The notes beneath the pieces are model-generated. The model was not told the origin of the DNA. It saw only the letters and a list, made by a program, of their open reading frames with translations, and did no database searches. A stretch of 9,142 nucleotides of DNA from Terrimonas_A sp036262095 (GTDB taxonomy: Bacteria; Bacteroidota; Bacteroidia; Chitinophagales; Chitinophagaceae): the NCBI GenBank assembly GCA_036262095.1, contig DATAJQ010000106.1:1-9142 (forward strand). Direction: 5' to 3'. Position 1 is the first letter of the stretch. Every line of letters starts with the position of its first letter. This document shows positions 6,411-9,142 of the stretch, piece by piece. The position numbers were made by a program, and so were the translations under genes.

Positions 6411-6543
6411 CATAGCGGCGCTCTTGAGGAGCTACCCTAAGTTACCCCTTGCTTCCTTTTTACCGACTTCCCCATTGGCTGGAACATGCATAAGTGATCG
6501 GAGAATTTTGCCGACAGATTCTGATCAGGTGCTCACTGCTTAG
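6287..6543 (+). pseudogene. Possible frameshifted start of a secreted protein
   Basis: ATG 6287 gives M-K-I-N-R and then enters a poor frame. Shifting by one base at the four-T run 6301-6304 reads on as FYQLGLFWLAAFSFGQGTG, a textbook Bacteroidota signal peptide with cleavage before Gln. It continues KLVSQEDAGLEKEYCNRIIA, then ALLRSYPKLP, to TAG 6541-6543. One missing T would explain the break. The mature part (about 65 residues) has no recognisable domain and its last third is low quality. The reading could be a true pseudogene, a sequencing or assembly error in a homopolymer, or chance. Confidence 0.3.
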
Positions 6544-6870
6544 CTAACGGATCGCCGTTTCCTGATCTCATCCCAGGCAGTTATCGGTTACTGAAAAACG
6601 GCCTTTAGGAACCAGTGATAAGGTTGAAGGCAAAGTAAATAAATCGCGACCCTCTCGGGAAACCAACTTGTATCGACTACTAGGTTTTTTGAGTGAAGTT
6701 ATTTCGGTATTCAATTCTACGACACTTTGACACAGGTGCCAGGGTCTTCTATTTTCATTTCAATCTGGCTGGTCTGAGATATCCCAAGCTCTGCGGTTCC
6801 CAAAGCCCCCTTTTCAGGTTTAGTATTCTTTGTGAGATACACATCTTAATCTTCTTCATTTTCATGTTAT

Positions 6871-7260
6871 TTCTATAAATAAGTAAAAGTTTTACGTCCT
6901 TAAGTTTTATTATAGATTAAAAATAAAATATACTCAAGAAATAATCTTATTAAAAAATTGAAATAAACTATTTAATAAATTTAAAATCAGACAAATAATA
7001 AAATTATTTGATTAAGAATTCTATTCTCAAAAAAGAGACGACTTTTCATCATTCTAATTATACTTTAATCAAAATTTAAATTTTAAATAATTACCATAAT
7101 TAATTAATAATAAATATTTTATACTAAAAAAATGTTGATTTTTATTTTAGTCCTTAAATTGTTCATTCTTAATTTCCGAATATCTACATAAGTTAGCTTA
7201 AAGTTTAAATTTAAATAAGTCTTATAAAATTAAAAATACTTCGCCCGTTAAGTCTCAATA
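6871..7260. other. Extremely AT-rich island (about 17% G+C)
   Basis: By hand count 65 of 390 bases are G or C, and 31 of 240 (13%) in 6901-7140, against roughly half in the genes around it. The change is abrupt on the left (6840-6880) and right (7240-7270). Both strands are dense in stops and no gene is visible. Short perfect AT palindromes occur, including AAAATTTAAATTTT (7071-7084) and TTTAAATTTAAA (7204-7215). There is no DnaA-box cluster; the nearest look-alike is one imperfect copy, ATATCTACA, near 7180. Possible roles are a binding platform for AT-selective nucleoid proteins, a breakpoint of transferred DNA, or an assembly junction. Confidence 0.75.
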
Positions 7261-7316
7261 AAAATTTTAGATAATCAGGGTAATGTTTGCCAATGCTCTC
7301 CTACTCTACCCAAGGG

Positions 7317-7518
7317 CTAGCCTCGTCTTACCTGGCAAAATCCATATAACTTGAAAAATGGCCTGCGGATAAAATGCATCAGTAGAAGCCCCATCGCCAG
7401 ATTGGCAGGTAGTTGATCGGATATTTCTTTATGCAAAAACATCAGTTCATTGAGGTTAACCAATAGATTTAACAGCCTCGTGTCCGGGAGATGTTTCCTG
7501 AGATCGTATTTTGCAGCT
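7317..7518 (-). pseudogene. Possible 3' fragment of a lost minus-strand gene
   Basis: Between the AT-rich island and the lipoprotein gene the minus strand has an open frame ending at TAG 7317-7319. It reads like protein: amphipathic and helical (LLNLLVNLNELMFLHKEIS, then NLAMGLLLMHFIRRPFF). The same frame stays open to 7733, but beyond 7518 it only shadows the lipoprotein gene. There is no start codon of its own and no domain I recognise. It may be the truncated tail of a gene whose 5' part was replaced, or simply the leader region of the lipoprotein gene. Confidence 0.22.
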
Positions 7519-7974
7519 ATGTCAAAATACCTTGCCGCAGCCCTGGCTGCCATCATTTTCCTGGCCTCCTGCCGCTCGTTGAAAGACCCCGTTTTTAATG
7601 GAATAGAGAATGTATCTGTAGGAGAAATAGGCCTTGATAATTCCCTGCTGACCCTCAACCTGAAATATTTCAACCCGAATTCATCCGGCGGCAAACTGAA
7701 AAATGCCAGCGGAAATGCCTGGATGGATGACACCTATCTCGGCCATTTTACGGTCGATTCCATGGTCCATATTCCGGCCAAAGACTCCTTTCTTATACCG
7801 GTTAAGCTGGCGGTTGATATGAAAAAACTGCTGAAGAACTCCTTTGCAGCGCTATTCAAAAAGGAAGTGATGATCCGGATCGAGGGGGAAGCAAAAGCTG
7901 GTAAGGGTGGATTTTATAGAAAATTCCCGGTGAAGTATGAAGGCAAGCAGGATATCGCAGAGCTCTTTCAATAA
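7519..7974 (+). CDS. LEA-type-2 (WHy/LEA14-like) lipoprotein, 151 aa
   Basis: A small lipoprotein with a single beta-sandwich domain of the LEA14 type, often found in Bacteroidota envelopes; its molecular role is not established. The start at ATG 7519 gives MSKYLAAALAAIIFLASC with a lipobox (LASC) and acylated C18. The frame is open upstream to TTG 7450, but that would bury the signal peptide. The domain spans about 23-149: a beta strand ENVSVGEIGL (30-39), the conserved FNPN turn at 51-54, HIPAKDSFLIPVKLAVD (84-100), and a final edge strand near FPVKYEG (136-142). An imperfect TATTTTG lies six bases before the ATG; transcription could start very near the start codon. It is convergent with the HMA gene. 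Confidence 0.87.
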   Translation: MSKYLAAALAAIIFLASCRSLKDPVFNGIENVSVGEIGLDNSLLTLNLKYFNPNSSGGKLKNASGNAWMDDTYLGHFTVDSMVHIPAKDSFLIPVKLAVDMKKLLKNSFAALFKKEVMIRIEGEAKAGKGGFYRKFPVKYEGKQDIAELFQ

Positions 7975-7976
7975 GC

Positions 7977-8011
7977 AAAAAAGAAAACCACCTGCAGTAA
8001 AACAGGTGGTT
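7977..8011 (-). terminator. Terminator for the minus-strand pyrE-HMA transcript
   Basis: A 9-bp stem (7986-7994 with 8003-8011) with an 8-base loop. Read on the minus strand it is followed by TTTTCTTTTTT (7987-7977), a good U-tract; on the plus strand the downstream run is only ATATATTTT. It lies 38 bases past the HMA stop. Confidence 0.8.
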
Positions 8012-8026
8012 CAAATATATTTTCCT

Positions 8027-8046
8027 GCCGCTCCCGGCGGCTTTTT
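8027..8046 (+). terminator. Terminator for the plus-strand lipoprotein gene
   Basis: GCCGC (8027-8031) pairs with GGCGGC's last five bases (8037-8041) around the loop TCCCG, followed by five T (8042-8046). It ends two bases before the stop codon of the opposing HMA gene, so the + transcript is cut just before antisense overlap with that gene. Confidence 0.8.
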
Positions 8047-8048
8047 CG

Positions 8049-8429
8049 TCAGTTACCCGAAGGCTCTTTGGGCTTGGGATGCCCTCCTCCGTCTTCAAAT
8101 TTCTTACAGGTTTTGGGCAAACGCTTATATGCTTCTTCGTTGGCCGGCACATCGTCTGCATCAAAACCGGCATTGGCGATCGCCGTTTTGATCTCTTCAA
8201 TATTGATCCGGTCGGTCACATATTTCACCGTTGTTTCTCCTTTCCGGGTATTGATCGCCACCGATTGAATGCCGTCATACCTGTCCAGGTAAGTGGTCAC
8301 CCGCTTTTTACAATCTTCGCAAAGGATATTCGGGGTCTTGATCTTTGCCGTTTGAACGGGCTTTACCTGGGCAAAAGAGGCAAGGATAAAAACAGTCATG
8401 GCCAGACTGGTGATCATGAATTTCTTCAT
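8049..8429 (-). CDS. Secreted heavy-metal-associated (HMA) domain protein, 126 aa
   Basis: A small exported protein of the ferredoxin-like HMA fold, expected to bind a soft metal such as Cu(I) or Zn(II) outside the inner membrane. Residues 1-20 form a signal peptide (MKKFMITSLAMTVFILASFA) with cleavage before Gln21 and no lipobox Cys. The HMA core spans about 28-92: LCEDC with C37 and C40 in place of the usual GMxCxxC (the Gly-Met is Asn-Ile), then SVAINTRKGETTVKYV, and ANAGFDADDVPANEEAYKRLP. A third Cys (C108, LPKTCKK) and a Gly/His/Pro/Lys tail follow; relatives often have a Cys pair there, so metal ligation may be partly changed. It begins 22 bases after the pyrE stop on the same strand and is probably co-transcribed. 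Confidence 0.88.
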   Translation of the reverse strand: MKKFMITSLAMTVFILASFAQVKPVQTAKIKTPNILCEDCKKRVTTYLDRYDGIQSVAINTRKGETTVKYVTDRINIEEIKTAIANAGFDADDVPANEEAYKRLPKTCKKFEDGGGHPKPKEPSGN

Positions 8430-8451
8430 AAGGGTAATTTGAGCTTACAAG

Positions 8452-9087
8452 TTACAAAACGCCTTTCCAATTGGCCGGATCATCCCTCCACTTTAACAAT
8501 ATTTCCTGCTCCGAAGGCTGTATCATCCCCTTTTCAAGGGCCAGTTCGATCAGGGAAGGGTAATTGGTAAGGGCCTGATAAGCCAATCCATATTTCTCAA
8601 AAGCCTGTGCAGCCACAGGGAACCCATAAGTAAAAATCGACACCATTCCGATCACATCAAGGCCGGCTTCTTTGAGCACATCCACTACCTGCAGGCTGCT
8701 TTTGCCGGTTGAGACCAGGTCTTCGATCACCACCGTCTTCTGTCCTTTCTCATAAAACCCTTCTATCTGGTTGCCCAGTCCATGCTCCTTGGGTTTTGGC
8801 CGTACATATATATAAGGCAGCTTCAACTGATCGGCAGCCATTGCTCCCCAGGCTATTCCTGCTGTGGCTACCCCTGCCAGCAACGCTGCATCAGGGAATT
8901 TTTCAAAGACCACATTGCACATTTCCGACTTGATAAAATCGCGGATAAAGGGAAAAGACAACACTTTCCGGTTATCGCAATAGATAGGGCTCTTCCATCC
9001 ACTGGCCCAGGTATAGGGTTGCTGAACGCTCAGCTTCACTGCATTTGCCTGCAGCAACTTTTCTGCAACAGTTTTTTCATTTGTCAT
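8452..9087 (-). CDS. pyrE: Orotate phosphoribosyltransferase, 211 aa
   Basis: Catalyses orotate + PRPP to orotidine 5'-phosphate + PPi in de novo pyrimidine synthesis, in the cytoplasm as a dimer. Visible motifs: the substrate strand SGWKSPIYCDNR (29-40), the catalytic loop YVRPKPKEHGLGNQIEG (94-110) with K98, K100 and H102, and the PRPP loop VVIEDLVSTGKSS (119-131). Length and order match the family. VRPKPK in place of the common VRKExK changes one loop Lys to Pro, which is frequent in this phylum as far as I recall. The ATG is at 9085-9087 with a TATCTTCG box only four bases upstream, so the mRNA may be almost leaderless. It is followed by the HMA gene and divergent from the gene at the right edge. 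Confidence 0.97.
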   Translation of the reverse strand: MTNEKTVAEKLLQANAVKLSVQQPYTWASGWKSPIYCDNRKVLSFPFIRDFIKSEMCNVVFEKFPDAALLAGVATAGIAWGAMAADQLKLPYIYVRPKPKEHGLGNQIEGFYEKGQKTVVIEDLVSTGKSSLQVVDVLKEAGLDVIGMVSIFTYGFPVAAQAFEKYGLAYQALTNYPSLIELALEKGMIQPSEQEILLKWRDDPANWKGVL

Positions 9088-9091
9088 GGCG

Positions 9092-9112
9092 CGAAGATAG
9101 GCCGTATCTTTA
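9092..9112. promoter_or_regulatory. Back-to-back -7 boxes in a 17-bp dyad between pyrE and the divergent gene
   Basis: AAGATA (9094-9099) and TATCTT (9105-9110) are inverted arms around GGCCG. Each arm is part of a -7 box: TATCTTCG on the minus strand (9099-9092) and TATCTTTA on the plus strand (9105-9112), each seven of eight to TAnnTTTG. Each box ends four bases before its own ATG. Only 29 bases separate the two start codons. Confidence 0.55.
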
Positions 9113-9116
9113 CTTC

Positions 9117-9142
9117 ATGCACCTGAAAATCTATTTCAACGA
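9117..9142 (+). CDS. Start of a divergent gene, partial; possibly a NUDIX hydrolase
   Basis: ATG 9117 opens MHLKIYFN before the window ends. A start codon placed four bases after a -7-like box, divergent from pyrE, supports a real gene. The opening resembles the first strand of NUDIX-domain proteins that I recall lying next to pyrE in this phylum, but eight residues cannot establish a family. Confidence 0.45.

Larger units (their letters stand above)
5776..6870. other. Gene-poor block with short, unconvincing or broken frames
   Basis: About 1.1 kb of ordinary base composition with no intact gene I recognise. Reading frames are short on both strands and none has a clear family motif. Items that can be named are a small hairpin at 5836-5857 (GCCGGTA with TATCGGC), a weak hairpin at 6546-6559 (AACGG with CCGTT), a 12-bp direct repeat, a signal-peptide-like frame that is interrupted, and two small minus-strand frames, each listed separately. 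A basic 36-codon minus frame at 6755-6865 has no support beyond being open. No tRNA, rRNA or transposase trace is visible. The block most resembles decayed coding DNA or a long regulatory spacer. Confidence 0.55.

Noticed and set aside
6755..6865. 36-codon basic minus-strand frame next to the AT-rich island
   Set aside because: No ribosome site, motif or neighbour supports it; short open frames are expected by chance here.
6693..6878. 61-codon plus-strand frame ending in a hydrophobic stretch
   Set aside because: The hydrophobic end comes from the T-rich edge of the AT island; there is no leader signal and no protein-like first half.
6871..7260. AT-rich island as a replication origin
   Set aside because: No cluster of DnaA boxes, no origin-linked genes and no repeated iterons are visible; only one poor DnaA-like match.
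7450..7518. Upstream TTG start for the LEA lipoprotein
   Set aside because: It would place 23 residues before a classic lipoprotein signal peptide; ATG 7519 gives the correct lipobox position.
8079..8570. Plus-strand frames opposite the HMA gene and pyrE
   Set aside because: Antisense shadows of two well-supported genes, with no start signal or domain.

Overview
The window looks like the chromosome of a Bacteroidota bacterium, most likely of the Chitinophagaceae or a close relative. Three things point there. Promoter-like boxes match the phylum's TAnnTTTG -7 element, with a perfect copy before hppA. The gene families are typical: a DUF1080 protein, a BlaI plus M56 pair without a penicillin-binding sensor, a LEA-type lipoprotein and a small secreted HMA protein. 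Shine-Dalgarno sequences are weak. The genus call is inference.

Layout. (1) 1-775: the 3' end of a DUF1080 (3-keto-disaccharide hydrolase type) gene on +, abutting tail to tail a HAD-family hydrolase on -. (2) 776-3313: a promoter, hppA (membrane-bound ion-pumping pyrophosphatase) and a strong intrinsic terminator. (3) 3313-3563: a non-coding spacer with a degenerate GACTNNN heptad repeat, a long inverted repeat, a decamer duplication and a 20-bp dyad placed as the operator of the next operon. (4) 3564-5775: a two-gene operon of a BlaI/MecI-type repressor and an M56 (BlaR1-like) membrane metallopeptidase with a long helical C-terminal region, closed by a terminator. (5) 5776-7518: about 1.7 kb without a convincing intact gene. 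It holds short or broken reading frames, a 12-bp direct repeat and a sharply bounded island of about 390 bp at 17% G+C. (6) 7519-9142: a LEA-type lipoprotein on +, convergent with a pyrE-HMA pair on -, with one terminator for each direction between them. A divergent gene, possibly NUDIX, starts at the right edge.

How the genes work together. HppA uses the pyrophosphate released by biosynthesis, including the pyrophosphate made when PyrE forms orotidine 5'-phosphate, to energise the inner membrane. Its sequence predicts a K+-dependent H+ pump with its gate glutamate in TM5. The BlaI-M56 pair is predicted to be a self-regulated signal module in which the protease relieves repression when its periplasmic part senses an unknown stimulus. 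The remaining genes are ordinary housekeeping or envelope functions.

I see no CRISPR array, rRNA, tRNA, insertion sequence or recognisable defence system. The most anomalous stretch is 5776-7518, which may be decayed or transferred DNA or an assembly seam. I cannot show that it encodes a new system.
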